DNA of 46,428 bases from Lutibacter sp. (GCA_030694935.1 JAUYUA010000070.1:1-46428); one strand, 5' to 3'. Counted from the stretch's first letter, positions 26,877-36,216 are shown. Notes: a model not told the origin generated them from the sequence alone. Numbers and translations are program-made.

Positions 26877-27596
26877 ATGCAAGTCAAAAAAAATCCAAAA
26901 GCGAATTTAGAGACCTACACCAAATTGTTTATGCAGTTAGGTTTGGTATTAGCACTTTTAGTGGTGTATTTAGCCATTGAAAAGAAGACGTATGATAGAG
27001 TTATCGCTGAACTTGGTCCGGCAAGCTATAATGCCGAAGATGAAGAGCAAACTATCGAAATTGAGCAGGTTAAGCCGCCAGAACAGCAAGCGCCACCGCC
27101 TCCGGCACCTGATAAAATTGAAATTGTTGAAGATGAAAAGGAAGTTGAAGAGACGGTAATTAAATCAACAGAGTCAAACGAAAAAACAGCTGTTGAAGTT
27201 AAGAAAATTGTTGAGGTGAGCATAGATGAAGATATCATGGAAGATGTACCTTTTGCAATTATTGAAGACGTTCCGGTATATCCAGGATGTAAAGGCTCAA
27301 AAGCAGAATTAAAGGAATGTTTGCAAGATAAAATTTCTAAACATGTGAATTCTAAATTTAATGCCGATTTGGCATCGGAATTGGGATTAACGCCAGGTAT
27401 TAAAAAAATATTTGTGATGTTTAAAATTGATAAAACAGGTGAGATTACTGATATTCAAGCAAGAGCCCCTCACAAAAGATTGGAAGCTGAAGCAATTAGA
27501 GTAGTGCAATCATTGCCTAAAATGATTCCGGGAAAACAACGTGGCCGTCCGGTTGGTGTAAAATACAGTTTGCCAATTGCATTTAAAGTTGAGTAA
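26877..27596 (+). CDS. Energy transducer TonB-like protein
   Basis: A 239-residue TonB-type protein that links the inner-membrane proton motive force to outer-membrane receptors. Residues 1-20 are basic and cytoplasmic. A single membrane span covers about 19-37 (L-G-L-V-L-A-L-L-V-V-Y). A Pro/Glu-rich periplasmic stretch (about 62-80, P-P-E-Q-Q-A-P-P-P-P-A-P) follows. The TonB C-terminal domain (about 128-239) contains Y-P-G-C-K-G and the L-P-K-M-I-P-G-K-Q-R-G-R-P-V-G-V-K-Y segment typical of Bacteroidota TonB domains. ExbB and ExbD are not adjacent. The gene is followed by a strong terminator. Confidence 0.88.
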   Translation: MQVKKNPKANLETYTKLFMQLGLVLALLVVYLAIEKKTYDRVIAELGPASYNAEDEEQTIEIEQVKPPEQQAPPPPAPDKIEIVEDEKEVEETVIKSTESNEKTAVEVKKIVEVSIDEDIMEDVPFAIIEDVPVYPGCKGSKAELKECLQDKISKHVNSKFNADLASELGLTPGIKKIFVMFKIDKTGEITDIQARAPHKRLEAEAIRVVQSLPKMIPGKQRGRPVGVKYSLPIAFKVE

Positions 27597-27619
27597 ATAA
27601 TTTTCAAAATTATATAAAA

Positions 27620-27652
27620 ATACTGCTTCCACTGGAAGCAGTATTTTTTTTG
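27620..27652 (+). terminator. Strong rho-independent terminator after tonB-like gene
   Basis: A perfect 11-bp stem (ATACTGCTTCC/GGAAGCAGTAT) with loop ACT is followed by eight T residues. It closes the ruvA-sprA-gcvH-vanZ-tonB cluster. Confidence 0.95.
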
Positions 27653-27715
27653 CTTCAATTTCAAAAGCGTATTTTCTTATAAAAAAACGGTAAATTTGTC
27701 CTAAATACACAATAG

Positions 27716-28168
27716 ATGGAATTTAACAATATTCTTTTACGAAAAGGATACGTCAAAATAAAACTCAAAAAGATCAACACCAATCATTTTGAACTTAAAG
27801 CAAAATTAAACAATGTAAAAGGCCGTTTTATTTTAGATACCGGCGCTTCAAACTCGTGTATCGACATTAATCTGGCCGAAAAATTTAAATTAGAAGTTAA
27901 AGATTCCGACACAAAAGCTGCAGGTGCAGGTGCCATTGGAATGGAAACAAAAATTTCTTCTAAAAACAATATTGAAATTAACCAGTGGAAATACCAAAAT
28001 TTCACGGTAGTGTTACTCGATTTAACCCACGTAAACACAGCATTAACTGAACATCATGCAGAAGCTGTTGACGGCATTATAGGCGCCGATATTTTAGAAA
28101 AAGGAAAAGCAATCATTAATTATGAAAAGAAAAGTTTGTATTTAAAGAAATTGGTTTTTAAGTTTTAA
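27716..28168 (+). CDS. Retropepsin-like aspartic protease family protein
   Basis: A 150-residue protein with a single retropepsin-like domain. The catalytic motif is F-I-L-D41-T-G-A-S, followed by the matching hydrophobic-G motif D-G-I-I-G-A-D-I-L near residues 118-126. Such clan AA proteins act as homodimers in which each chain contributes one Asp. No signal peptide or membrane span is seen, so it is probably cytoplasmic. The substrate is unknown. It stands alone between the tonB terminator and the convergent odhB gene. Confidence 0.8.
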   Translation: MEFNNILLRKGYVKIKLKKINTNHFELKAKLNNVKGRFILDTGASNSCIDINLAEKFKLEVKDSDTKAAGAGAIGMETKISSKNNIEINQWKYQNFTVVLLDLTHVNTALTEHHAEAVDGIIGADILEKGKAIINYEKKSLYLKKLVFKF

Positions 28169-28179
28169 AAGCCCCCTAA

Positions 28180-28192
28180 CCCCCGAAGGGGG
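28180..28192. repeat. Short C5/G5 palindrome
   Basis: CCCCC-GAA-GGGGG forms a tight hairpin 12 bp after the retropepsin gene, preceded by a second C-rich run (28172-28176). It lacks a T run on the plus strand. It may be a dispersed intergenic repeat rather than a terminator. Confidence 0.5.
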
Positions 28193-28203
28193 AATAAAAA
28201 AAA

Positions 28204-28224
28204 GTTAAAAGTTAAATATTAAAA
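28204..28224. repeat. Heptamer tandem repeat, GTTAAAA type
   Basis: Three imperfect 7-bp units, GTTAAAA, GTTAAAT and ATTAAAA, related to the longer run at 2721-2776. Confidence 0.6.
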
Positions 28225-28275
28225 GTAAAATAATTTACGACTTAAAATTTAATATGAAAAACTTCGAAAACAAAA

Positions 28276-28300
28276 AAACCGGGCAATTTGCCCGATTTTT
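28276..28300. terminator. Bidirectional terminator between retropepsin gene and odhB
   Basis: CGGGC-AATTT-GCCCG (28280-28294) is flanked by an A run on the left and a T run on the right, so it can end transcription in both directions. For the minus strand it lies about 24 bp past the odhB stop codon. Confidence 0.85.
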
Positions 28301-28323
28301 ATGATACTAATATTTTTTGGTTC

Positions 28324-29559
28324 TTATAATTCCAACGCTTTTTTAGGATTGTTATCCATTAAAATCTCGACAGGATTTTCCAGTGCTTCTTTAACGGCAA
28401 CCAAGAATCCAACAGATTCTCTTCCGTCAATAACTCTGTGGTCATAAGATAAGGCAACATACATAATTGGCCTAATCACCACTTCGCCTTTAACGGCAAC
28501 CGGTCTATCAACAATGTTGTGCATTCCTAAAATTCCGCTTTGGGGAGGATTTATGATTGGTGTTGACAACATAGAACCAAAAACGCCGCCGTTGGTAATG
28601 GTAAATGTGCCGCCGGTCATTTCATCAACCGTTATTTGTCCGTCTCTTGCTCTTAAAGCCAAACGTTTTACTTCGTTTTCCACGCCTCTGAAAGAAAGAT
28701 TTTCCGCATTTCTGATGACCGGAACCATCAATCCTTTCGGACCTGAAACCGCAATAGAAATATCCACAAAATCGTGCAATATTTTATAATCGCCATCCAA
28801 CATAGAATTCACGTCGGGAAACAATTTTAAAGCTCTTACAACCGCTAAAGTAAAGAAACTCATAAATCCCAATCCAACATTGTGTTTCTCTTTAAATGCA
28901 TCTTTATAGTCGTTTCTTAAGTCGAAAATAGGTTTCATATCCACTTCATTAAAAGTGGTAAGCATGGCAGTTTCATTTTTCACGGCAACCAATCGCTCGG
29001 CCACTTTTCTGCGAAGCATAGAAAGTTTTGTGCGCTCACTGCTTCTTGAACCGCCGGCTGGCGTTCCCATGCTTGGAACTGCGTTTACGGCATCGTCTTT
29101 TGTGATCCGGCCATCTTTGCCAGTTCCAATTACATCCGAAGCCGCCATTCCTTTTTCAGTCAATATTTTCTTTGCTGCGGGTGACGCTGCGTTGCTTGCG
29201 TACGTTTTTTCTGCTGCAATTGGAGCGATAGGCTTCTCGACTGCGCTCGAAGTGACGGTTTTTTCAATAGAAACTGAAGACTGCTTACTGCTCACTGCTT
29301 TTTCACTGCCTTCCGGTTTTTTGCCTTCTAAATCGATTAAACAAACAACAGAACCAACCTTTACGGTATCGCCTTCTTCGGCTTTAAGTGTGATAATGCC
29401 GCTTTCTTCGGCAGGCAATTCAAGGGTTGCTTTGTCGGAATCCACTTCGGCAATAGGCTGGTCTTTTTCAACATAATCACCATCTTTTACAAGCCAAGCC
29501 GCAATTTCTACTTCTGTGATAGATTCTCCCGGTGAGGGAACTTTCATTTCTAAAATCAT
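28324..29559 (-). CDS. odhB: 2-oxoglutarate dehydrogenase E2 (dihydrolipoyl succinyltransferase)
   Basis: E2 core of the 2-oxoglutarate dehydrogenase complex, transferring succinyl groups to CoA. The 411 residues contain an N-terminal lipoyl domain with lipoyl-lysine K43 (D-S-D-K-A-T-L), a long Ala/Ser/Lys linker (about 78-125), a peripheral-subunit-binding domain ([10 protein letters not shown] ... [10 protein letters not shown], about 126-160), and the catalytic domain with H374-R-V-I-D378-G. The linker is encoded partly by repeat-type DNA: a 7-bp-period stretch and a REP-like palindrome (29231-29256) read as T-S-S-A-V-E-K. sucA lies 56 bp upstream; the pair forms an operon. Confidence 0.94.
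   Translation of the reverse strand: MILEMKVPSPGESITEVEIAAWLVKDGDYVEKDQPIAEVDSDKATLELPAEESGIITLKAEEGDTVKVGSVVCLIDLEGKKPEGSEKAVSSKQSSVSIEKTVTSSAVEKPIAPIAAEKTYASNAASPAAKKILTEKGMAASDVIGTGKDGRITKDDAVNAVPSMGTPAGGSRSSERTKLSMLRRKVAERLVAVKNETAMLTTFNEVDMKPIFDLRNDYKDAFKEKHNVGLGFMSFFTLAVVRALKLFPDVNSMLDGDYKILHDFVDISIAVSGPKGLMVPVIRNAENLSFRGVENEVKRLALRARDGQITVDEMTGGTFTITNGGVFGSMLSTPIINPPQSGILGMHNIVDRPVAVKGEVVIRPIMYVALSYDHRVIDGRESVGFLVAVKEALENPVEILMDNNPKKALEL
29231..29256 (-). repeat. REP-like palindrome inside the odhB linker
   Basis: On the minus strand GTCA-CTTC-GAGCGCAGTCGA-GAAG shares its 12-base core with the intergenic palindrome at 2905-2928, while the arms differ yet still pair (CTTC/GAAG against CCCT/AGGG). 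It is translated as V-T-S-S-A-V-E-K within the flexible linker. Confidence 0.6.
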
Positions 29560-29615
29560 CTTTTTTATCTTTTTTAACCTAAATCTCTTCTGAAGAAGAT
29601 ATTTTAAAGTTTATA

Positions 29616-32375
29616 TTATTTGTTATTTTCAAATACTTTATCAATTACGCGTTGGTGTCTTTGCTTAAACCTGGCAGATGAACCTGCTGCAGGAACCGCG
29701 TGAAACGATTGTGATGCCACTTCCAAATTTACCAGCCTGAAACGTTGCAGCATAAAACTCCAAGCGCCCATATTTTCTGGTTCTTCTTGTGCCCAAACGT
29801 ATTTTTTAGCATTTGGATAACTGTCGATTACCTGTTGTAATTTTTCCAGATGTAACGGAAAAAGTTGTTCAATTCTTACCAAAGCAACATCATTTCTTTC
29901 CAAAGAAGTGCGTTCGGCCAATAAATCGTAATAAAATTTACCGGTGCAAAATACCAATTTGGTCACATTTTTTTTGTCGATTGCATCATCAATCACCTCC
30001 TGAAAACTACCTTTGGAAAATTCATCCAATGAAGAAGTTGCGGCCGGATGGCGGAGCAAACTTTTAGGCGTAAACACGATAAGCGGTTTGCGGTAATCGC
30101 GTTTCATTTGACGGCGCAACAGATGGAAAAAATTTGAGGGCGTTGTGCAATCGGCCAAAATCATATTGTCTATGGCGCACAATTGCAGAAAACGTTCCAT
30201 ACGCGCCGATGAATGTTCAGATCCTTGTCCTTCATAGCCATGAGGTAACAATATCACAATTCCGTTTTGCAATTTCCATTTGTCTTCGGCGGCCGACATA
30301 TATTGGTCGAAAATAATTTGGGCGCCATTCGCAAAATCTCCGAACTGCGCTTCCCAAATGGTCAATGTATTTGGATTTGCCATGGCGTAACCATAATCAA
30401 AACCAAGTACGCCATATTCAGACAAAAGGGAATTGTAAATGTTCATTTTCCCCTGATTTTCACCAATCATATTAAGCAAATTGATGCGTTCTTCAGAAAT
30501 TTCATCACGTAAAATAGCGTGGCGGTGGCTAAAAGTTCCGCGTTCCACATCCTGGCCGGAAATACGAATGTCAAATCCTTCCTGAAGCAAGGTTCCATAA
30601 GCCAATGTTTCGCCCATTCCCCAATCTATCCGGTCATTTTCAAAAACCATTTGGTGTCTGTCCAGCAAAATTTTCTCAGCTTTTCTCAAAAATTTAATGC
30701 CTTTTGGAACGGTTGAAACAATTTTTGCGATGTCTTTAAGTTTCGCTTTTGGGTAAGCGGTTTTTTCGGAAATTAACATTGCTTCCAAACCTCTTCGGGT
30801 AAAATCTACCCAGGTTTCTTGCATAAACTCTCTAACTTTTGAGGTTTCAACCTCTTTTGAATGTAGGTATTCTTCTTCCAACAAGTCTTTAAATTCGGCA
30901 ATAATTTTATTTAAATATGCATCATCAATAACACCTTCTTCTATCAATTTTTGAGCATAAATATCTCTCGGATTTGGGTGTTTTGCAATGGCTTTATATA
31001 ATTTTGGCTGTGTAAATCGAGGTTCATCACCTTCATTATGTCCGTATTTCCGGTAACCGAGCAGGTCAATAAAAATATCTCTTTTGAATTGCATTCTAAA
31101 ATTCATGGCAATTTCTATGGCATGTGTCACCGCTTCCACATCATCGGCGTTTACGTGCAATACCGGTGACAAAGTTACTTTTGCTACATCGGTACAATAG
31201 GTACTTGAGCGCGCATCCAAATAATTTGTGGTAAATCCGATTTGATTATTTACGACAATATGAATGGTTCCGCCAGTTGAATAACCAGCCAATTGACTCA
31301 TTTGGATCACTTCATAAACAACGCCTTGCGCTGCGATTGCGGCATCACCGTGAACAATAATCGGAAGCAATTTTGAATCGTCTCCGTTGTAATCTTTGTC
31401 TATTTTTGCGCGGGAAATCCCTTGAACCACCGGGCCAACGGTTTCCAAATGTGAAGGATTCGGAACCAAATTCATAATAAGTTCCGTGCCGGTTTTTAAT
31501 GTTTTTCGCGTGGTTAAACCCAAATGGTATTTAACATCGCCATCAATGTCTTCATCTTCAAAATCTTTGCCTTCAAATTCGCTGAATAAATCGCGAATTG
31601 GTTTTCTAAAAATATTTATAAGGGTGTTTAAACGACCTCTGTGCGCCATTCCCAAAACAAATTCCTTAACGCCAAAATTTTCTGCTGCAAGCCGAATCAC
31701 CGCGCCAATGGCCGGAATTAAAGTTTCGCCGCCCTCCAATGAAAAACGTTTTTGGCCCACATATTTGGTTTGCAAAAAGTTTTCAAAAGTCACCGCCTGA
31801 TTCAACTTTTGTAAAACATATTTTTTGGTTTCTGGTGTATAATTGGGGTGATTGGAATTGCTGTTAAGCTGTTTTTGAATCCATTTAATTTCTTCCGGAT
31901 TTCTAATATACATATATTCAACCCCAATAGCATCGCAATAAACAGTTTCTAAATGCTTTACAATTTCACGCAAAGTTGCTTTTCCGGTGCCAATAATTTG
32001 TCCGGCATCAAAAACGGTATCCAAATCTTTTTCGGAAAGGCCAAAGTTTTCAATTGCCAGTGTAGGCGTATATTTTCGGCGTTCGCGAACGGGATTTGTT
32101 TTTGTGAACAGATGTCCTCGTGTTCTGTAGCCATTAATTAAGTCGAGCACTTTAAATTCTTTCAGTACATTTTCCGGAATTTCAAAGACGGCTTTTTCTT
32201 CTGTGTCTTTGATTGAATATTTTTCGTTGGCAAAGTCATATCCTTGAAAAAAACTTCTCCAGCTGGGTTCTATAGTATCAGGATTTATCAAATACTGGTC
32301 GTACAAATCGGCTATAAAACCGGTGTGGACCGCATTTAAAAATGAAAATTTATCCATAGTGTTGTTAGTAGTCAA
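29616..32375 (-). CDS. sucA: 2-oxoglutarate dehydrogenase E1 component
   Basis: Thiamine-diphosphate-dependent E1 of the 2-oxoglutarate dehydrogenase complex in the TCA cycle. The 919-residue length is typical. Visible landmarks are the N-terminal segment with D-L-Y-D-Q-Y-L-I-N-P-D-T-I-E-P-S-W-R, M-A-H-R-G-R-L-N near residue 245, the ThDP motif G-D-A-A-I-A-A-Q-G ... V-V-N-N-Q-I-G-F-T-T near 345-380, and R-D-E-I-S-E-E-R with the L-L-P-H-G-Y-E-G-Q-G-S-E-H-S-S-A-R segment near 700. It is the promoter-proximal gene of sucA-odhB. A TATTTTTG -7-like box lies about 20-30 bp upstream of the start codon on the minus strand. Confidence 0.96.
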   Translation of the reverse strand: MTTNNTMDKFSFLNAVHTGFIADLYDQYLINPDTIEPSWRSFFQGYDFANEKYSIKDTEEKAVFEIPENVLKEFKVLDLINGYRTRGHLFTKTNPVRERRKYTPTLAIENFGLSEKDLDTVFDAGQIIGTGKATLREIVKHLETVYCDAIGVEYMYIRNPEEIKWIQKQLNSNSNHPNYTPETKKYVLQKLNQAVTFENFLQTKYVGQKRFSLEGGETLIPAIGAVIRLAAENFGVKEFVLGMAHRGRLNTLINIFRKPIRDLFSEFEGKDFEDEDIDGDVKYHLGLTTRKTLKTGTELIMNLVPNPSHLETVGPVVQGISRAKIDKDYNGDDSKLLPIIVHGDAAIAAQGVVYEVIQMSQLAGYSTGGTIHIVVNNQIGFTTNYLDARSSTYCTDVAKVTLSPVLHVNADDVEAVTHAIEIAMNFRMQFKRDIFIDLLGYRKYGHNEGDEPRFTQPKLYKAIAKHPNPRDIYAQKLIEEGVIDDAYLNKIIAEFKDLLEEEYLHSKEVETSKVREFMQETWVDFTRRGLEAMLISEKTAYPKAKLKDIAKIVSTVPKGIKFLRKAEKILLDRHQMVFENDRIDWGMGETLAYGTLLQEGFDIRISGQDVERGTFSHRHAILRDEISEERINLLNMIGENQGKMNIYNSLLSEYGVLGFDYGYAMANPNTLTIWEAQFGDFANGAQIIFDQYMSAAEDKWKLQNGIVILLPHGYEGQGSEHSSARMERFLQLCAIDNMILADCTTPSNFFHLLRRQMKRDYRKPLIVFTPKSLLRHPAATSSLDEFSKGSFQEVIDDAIDKKNVTKLVFCTGKFYYDLLAERTSLERNDVALVRIEQLFPLHLEKLQQVIDSYPNAKKYVWAQEEPENMGAWSFMLQRFRLVNLEVASQSFHAVPAAGSSARFKQRHQRVIDKVFENNK

Positions 32376-32635
32376 TGTTTTAATTGATGGAGCAAAAATA
32401 CAACTTTTACCAAAACCACCATTTTAATTGTGGTTATTTTACAATTATTATATTATTGGTAATATTTGTTCAAAGCTGTTAAAAATATGGTTTTTTTAGG
32501 CCTTTTTTGTGGAATATTATGGGAAACCATTAAAATAAATATAGATTATTGCATCTTGCTTTAAGTTGATTTACAACAAGTTGCTTTTAAATAAAGTTAA
32601 AGAATTTAAAAAGAAGAAATTTTTTTGATAATTTC
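32376..32635. other. Gene-free spacer between sucA and tRNA-Asn
   Basis: No open frame of note. It holds the sucA promoter region on the minus strand and leads into the tRNA-Asn promoter on the plus strand. Nothing else is seen. Confidence 0.5.
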
Positions 32636-32665
32636 TTGCAAAAAGAAGAAAACCTTGTATATTTG
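32636..32665 (+). promoter_or_regulatory. tRNA-Asn promoter
   Basis: TTG at 32636-32638 and TATATTTG at 32658-32665 are separated by 19 bp, matching the Bacteroidota consensus TTG-N19-21-TAnnTTTG. The tRNA begins 22 bp later. Confidence 0.75.
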
Positions 32666-32686
32666 CACTCGCAAAAGCGGATAAAT

Positions 32687-32760
32687 TCCTCCTTAGCTCA
32701 GTTGGTTAGAGCATCTGACTGTTAATCAGAGGGTCCTTGGTTCGAGCCCAAGAGGAGGAG
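32687..32760 (+). tRNA. tRNA-Asn (anticodon GTT)
   Basis: A full cloverleaf can be drawn. The acceptor stem is TCCTCCT/AGGAGGA, the D arm contains GCTCAGTTGGTTAGAGC, the anticodon stem TCTGA/TCAGA encloses loop CTGTTAA with anticodon GTT, and the T arm is CTTGG-TTCGAGC-CCAAG. The discriminator is G and CCA is not encoded, as is common in Bacteroidota. Its last 29 bases form part of a 33-bp sequence repeated at 36329-36361, so the 3' end has served as an integration site. Confidence 0.97.
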
Positions 32761-32764
32761 CAAA
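32732..32764 (+). repeat. attL-like copy of 33-bp direct repeat (inside tRNA-Asn)
   Basis: Covers the variable loop, T arm, acceptor 3' strand and the first bases after the tRNA. It is identical to 36329-36361 over 33 bases; the bases on both sides differ. Confidence 0.9.
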
Positions 32765-32767
32765 AAA

Positions 32768-32796
32768 AGCGTTACAAGTAATTGTAGCGCTTTTTT
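32768..32796 (+). terminator. Terminator after tRNA-Asn
   Basis: The 10-bp stem AGCGTTACAA/TTGTAGCGCT (one G-T pair) has loop GTAA and a T run. It lies inside the islet, so it arrived with the inserted DNA if the left repeat is the original junction. Confidence 0.9.
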
Positions 32797-32884
32797 GTTA
32801 TTTTTAATTTACTGATTGAATTAGTGCTTCTCAACAATTTCAATTTACTCACTTCCTTTTTATTTGTTTTTGTGTTCGTGAATA

Positions 32885-35800
32885 TCAAGAATTCTCAACA
32901 ATTTCAATTTCTTCTTTTGTTAAACCATATAGTTCATAAACCATTTGGTCTATTGTACTGTCCAATTTTGCTATTTCATTTTGAATTTCATTTAATTTTG
33001 TTTTCTCTTTACGAATATATTGCAACCAATCTACTTCTTCATTTAAGGATAGCTGAACTTTTTGTTTTTTCAATTCCATCAAAAATTGATTAAATTCTAA
33101 ATCTGACCAGTTCTGAAGTTTTTGGGGTAACTTTTTTAAGTTAAATTTATTAGAAATCAAATCTGTAGTTTGTTTAATAACATTAGTTTGTTCTTTAATG
33201 GAATCACATATTTTAACTACTAAATTATTAATTGCTTTTTGTCTGTTAGAATCAGCTACAATAATCATAAGTTTCCCTACAGGATTTGGATAGTACTCAT
33301 ATCTATAATCCATAACTTTTCCATAGCTTTTAAAAAAATAATCAAGCAATTTGGAATTTAAAATACCTAATAAATATTGATAGTCAATTTTATGATTCCA
33401 ACTTTCCTTTAACTGAACTATTGTTGTATCTACACTTGAATAATTTCCACCATTATCAATTGCAAACGTGTTTCGAGGCGCTTTGTATCTACATAATATT
33501 TTAGTGTTGTCAAACAATCTTTTTTCTCTTGCCCATTGCAAATCAAACCATCTAATTTTCCCATTCTTTACCTCTCTTCTGTTTCTTAATTTGTCCTCAA
33601 AAGTTAAAAATCTTTCTTTTAAGTCTGGATATGTATCAATATTTTCTAATTCAGTGGTATAAATGAGCCACCTTTTTTCAACTGGTTCCAGAGAATATCT
33701 TGAAAGGTCACCAACCTTCACCCAATTTTTTATTAAATCGCTATTTATACTAGAAAAATCATTTTGATTAGTGCTAATAAATGCATTGTCACACCCTGTT
33801 TGAATACCCGCTCTACAATCAGCTATTTTATTAAGTTCAACTCCTTTAGATTTCATTTTATCAAGTATGACCTCACCAGACTTTGAATAAAATTCCCAAG
33901 ACTTTTGAGAGTATAATGATTTGTACTTTAAATATATATTAGAAACATTATTTCTATCATAAACAGTTTCAATGACTTTTCCTTCAAATTGGATATATTT
34001 TATAATTAATTCTAAGTCAATATTAGGTATTTTATCACCAATTAAAATACTAGTTTTGGTTCCAACACCTGGAAATATAGTAACATTCTTAAAATCTATT
34101 ATTTCCCTTATTGACAATCTTTCTAACAATGTTTTTCTTAATTTACTTGCATATTCACTTTCTAACCAATATCTAGAAGTTATAAAGCCAATTCTTCCAT
34201 TAGGATTAAGAATATCACTCCCTTTATCAAAAAAATAATATAAAATATCTGATTTTCCTGTGTAAGATTTAGGGTATTTTTTTTCATAGTAAGTTCTATC
34301 TGAACTGGGGTACATTTTAAAGTTTAAGTATGGAGGATTCCCAATTATTACATCAAAACCACCTTTAGCAAATATCTGAGGAAACTCCTGTTGCCAATTA
34401 AAGGCTTTGTCACCTGCTATTTCAACATCATCTATTAGACTGTTTCCGCATTTAATATTATTGTTTAAATCATTCAATTTTCTGTTAGGTTGTGCTGTTC
34501 TAAGCCATAAAGAAAGCTTTGCTATTTCTACACTTTCTTCATTTAAATCCACTCCAAATAAGTTGTTTTCTAAAATACTTTTTTCAACATCACTCAACAC
34601 CATAGCATCACCAAACAATTTGGCTTGTAGTTCATCAATATATCTGTGTTCTGAGATTAGGAAGTCTAAAGCTTGGTTTAAAAATGCACCAGAGCCACAA
34701 GCTGGGTCACAAATAGTTATTTGTAGTAGCCAGTTTCTATAATCAGTTAGCTTGTCAATTAAACCTTTTATGGTTTTCTTTTGTCTTTTTCTGTCAGTAG
34801 CATAATCATCTTCAATTATTTCAAACTCAGCTTTCTTTTCTTCACAAAGTTTACCAACTGTATTTTCAACTATATATTTGGTAATGTATTTAGGAGTGTA
34901 AAAAACACCATCTTTTTTTCTTTTGGTTTTAGATTTGTCAACTTCTTTTCCTTCTAACAATGCTTTTATCTCATCCAATTCATTCAGGGAATTTTCAAAA
35001 ATATGCCCTAAAATATTAACATCAACTTCACTGATAAAATCATAATCAGATAGTTTTAAAGTGTGTTTATATAACAAATCATCATCAATTGTGATGGTGT
35101 CTAAAACTTCATCAGGCAAAAACAAACCTCCATTATAGGCATATACATCATATTGTTTTCCTTTATGCCCTGTGTTTAAATAGCCAAAGTATTTTTTAAA
35201 CCTGTCAAAAAGTGGGGTATAAGCATCTAATTCTTTCAGCTTTTGCCATTGGTCAAGAATTAACCTTACTGAGTTTGGAGGCAATAATTGCCTATCCTCA
35301 GCAAAGAATAAGAATAGAAACCTGTCTAATAACTTTTGAGATTTCTGAAATAATGTTAAAGCATCAAATTGTGGATTTAGAATAACCAAGCTTTGGTGCA
35401 ATTCTCTTTTGAACAAAGAGTAATCATTGTACAATTTTTTGGTAATGGCATCCTCTTGGCTTAAGGATTCTTCTTTTAATTTTTTAGGAATGTTTTTCTC
35501 AATGTTCTCATAAGACAAACACAAGTATAATAATTCAAAATCCTTTTCAGTAAGCGTAAATAAGTTGAATTCAAGATGCTCAATGGCATTGTCTATATAA
35601 AACCTGAGTTTTTCAAAATTAGAAGTAATCACATAAGTACACTCAGGTTGATTATTCTTATACCCAAAAGCCTGAACTTCAATTTTACCTAAGTCAGTTG
35701 TGTTAGTACCTTTTAATTCAATAACAGCTTTTACAACATCAGTAACAATAATAGCACCATCAGCCTTTTTGCTGTCTTTAACATTTTTGTATTCAGTGGT

Positions 35801-36022
35801 AATATTGAAATTAGGAGTAGGGTTTTTAATATAACCCAAGACATTTACAAACAAATCAATCAGAAATTCACCTTGATATTGTTCCTCTTTACTGTTTCTG
35901 ATGTTTTCCTGTATTGTGGGATTGTGAAAATGGTTTTTGAACAGTTCCCATTGTATTGCAATCTTTTCTTTGTTCTGAGTTTTTAGATGTTTCGTAACAA
36001 CTGAACTCTGGAATATCGACAT
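32885..36022 (-). CDS. Type IIG restriction-modification enzyme (Eco57I-like)
   Basis: A single-chain restriction and adenine-N6 methyltransferase enzyme of 1045 residues. The N-terminal nuclease shows a PD-(D/E)xK core with D88 (A-D-G-A-I-I-V), then E102-L-K104. A helical connector follows (about 150-370). The methyltransferase domain opens with D-G-V-F-Y-T-P near 371-377 and contains motif I D-P-A-C-G-S-G-A-F (439-447) and motif IV N-P-P-Y (562-565). The C-terminal half (about 720-1045) would hold the target-recognition domain and coiled-coil segments. No separate methyltransferase or specificity gene is needed or present. It is the only large gene between the two tRNA-Asn repeats, 38 bp downstream of a small putative regulator. 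The recognition site cannot be predicted. Confidence 0.9.
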   Translation of the reverse strand: MSIFQSSVVTKHLKTQNKEKIAIQWELFKNHFHNPTIQENIRNSKEEQYQGEFLIDLFVNVLGYIKNPTPNFNITTEYKNVKDSKKADGAIIVTDVVKAVIELKGTNTTDLGKIEVQAFGYKNNQPECTYVITSNFEKLRFYIDNAIEHLEFNLFTLTEKDFELLYLCLSYENIEKNIPKKLKEESLSQEDAITKKLYNDYSLFKRELHQSLVILNPQFDALTLFQKSQKLLDRFLFLFFAEDRQLLPPNSVRLILDQWQKLKELDAYTPLFDRFKKYFGYLNTGHKGKQYDVYAYNGGLFLPDEVLDTITIDDDLLYKHTLKLSDYDFISEVDVNILGHIFENSLNELDEIKALLEGKEVDKSKTKRKKDGVFYTPKYITKYIVENTVGKLCEEKKAEFEIIEDDYATDRKRQKKTIKGLIDKLTDYRNWLLQITICDPACGSGAFLNQALDFLISEHRYIDELQAKLFGDAMVLSDVEKSILENNLFGVDLNEESVEIAKLSLWLRTAQPNRKLNDLNNNIKCGNSLIDDVEIAGDKAFNWQQEFPQIFAKGGFDVIIGNPPYLNFKMYPSSDRTYYEKKYPKSYTGKSDILYYFFDKGSDILNPNGRIGFITSRYWLESEYASKLRKTLLERLSIREIIDFKNVTIFPGVGTKTSILIGDKIPNIDLELIIKYIQFEGKVIETVYDRNNVSNIYLKYKSLYSQKSWEFYSKSGEVILDKMKSKGVELNKIADCRAGIQTGCDNAFISTNQNDFSSINSDLIKNWVKVGDLSRYSLEPVEKRWLIYTTELENIDTYPDLKERFLTFEDKLRNRREVKNGKIRWFDLQWAREKRLFDNTKILCRYKAPRNTFAIDNGGNYSSVDTTIVQLKESWNHKIDYQYLLGILNSKLLDYFFKSYGKVMDYRYEYYPNPVGKLMIIVADSNRQKAINNLVVKICDSIKEQTNVIKQTTDLISNKFNLKKLPQKLQNWSDLEFNQFLMELKKQKVQLSLNEEVDWLQYIRKEKTKLNEIQNEIAKLDSTIDQMVYELYGLTKEEIEIVENS

Positions 36023-36060
36023 AAGCTATTTTTTTGAAGAGCTAAAGTTAGTGTTTTTTA

Positions 36061-36216
36061 TCAATTATTTTTCTTAATAATTTCTGCAATTACAGATTTA
36101 CTAACTTTAAATTCGGGGTTTTTCAATTCTTCTACAATTTTTTTAGAAGGTAAGCCTTGTTTATGGCATTCTAATGATTTTTTTAATAATGCAGTGTTAC
36201 TTGATTTTGCTGCCAT
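36061..36216 (-). CDS. 51-residue HTH-like small protein upstream of the restriction-modification gene
   Basis: A short open frame on the minus strand beginning ATG (complement of 36214-36216), reading M-A-A-K-S-S-N-T-A-L-L-K-K-S-L-E-C-H and ending I-A-E-I-I-K-K-N-N. It is basic and the segment L-P-S-K-K-I-V-E-E-L with S-K-S-V-I-A-E-I-I resembles a helix-turn-helix of resolvase/Trp-repressor style. It is 38 bp upstream of the restriction-modification gene on the same strand, so it could be a controller protein timing its expression, although it is shorter than classical C proteins. That role is inference from position. Confidence 0.6.
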   Translation of the reverse strand: MAAKSSNTALLKKSLECHKQGLPSKKIVEELKNPEFKVSKSVIAEIIKKNN

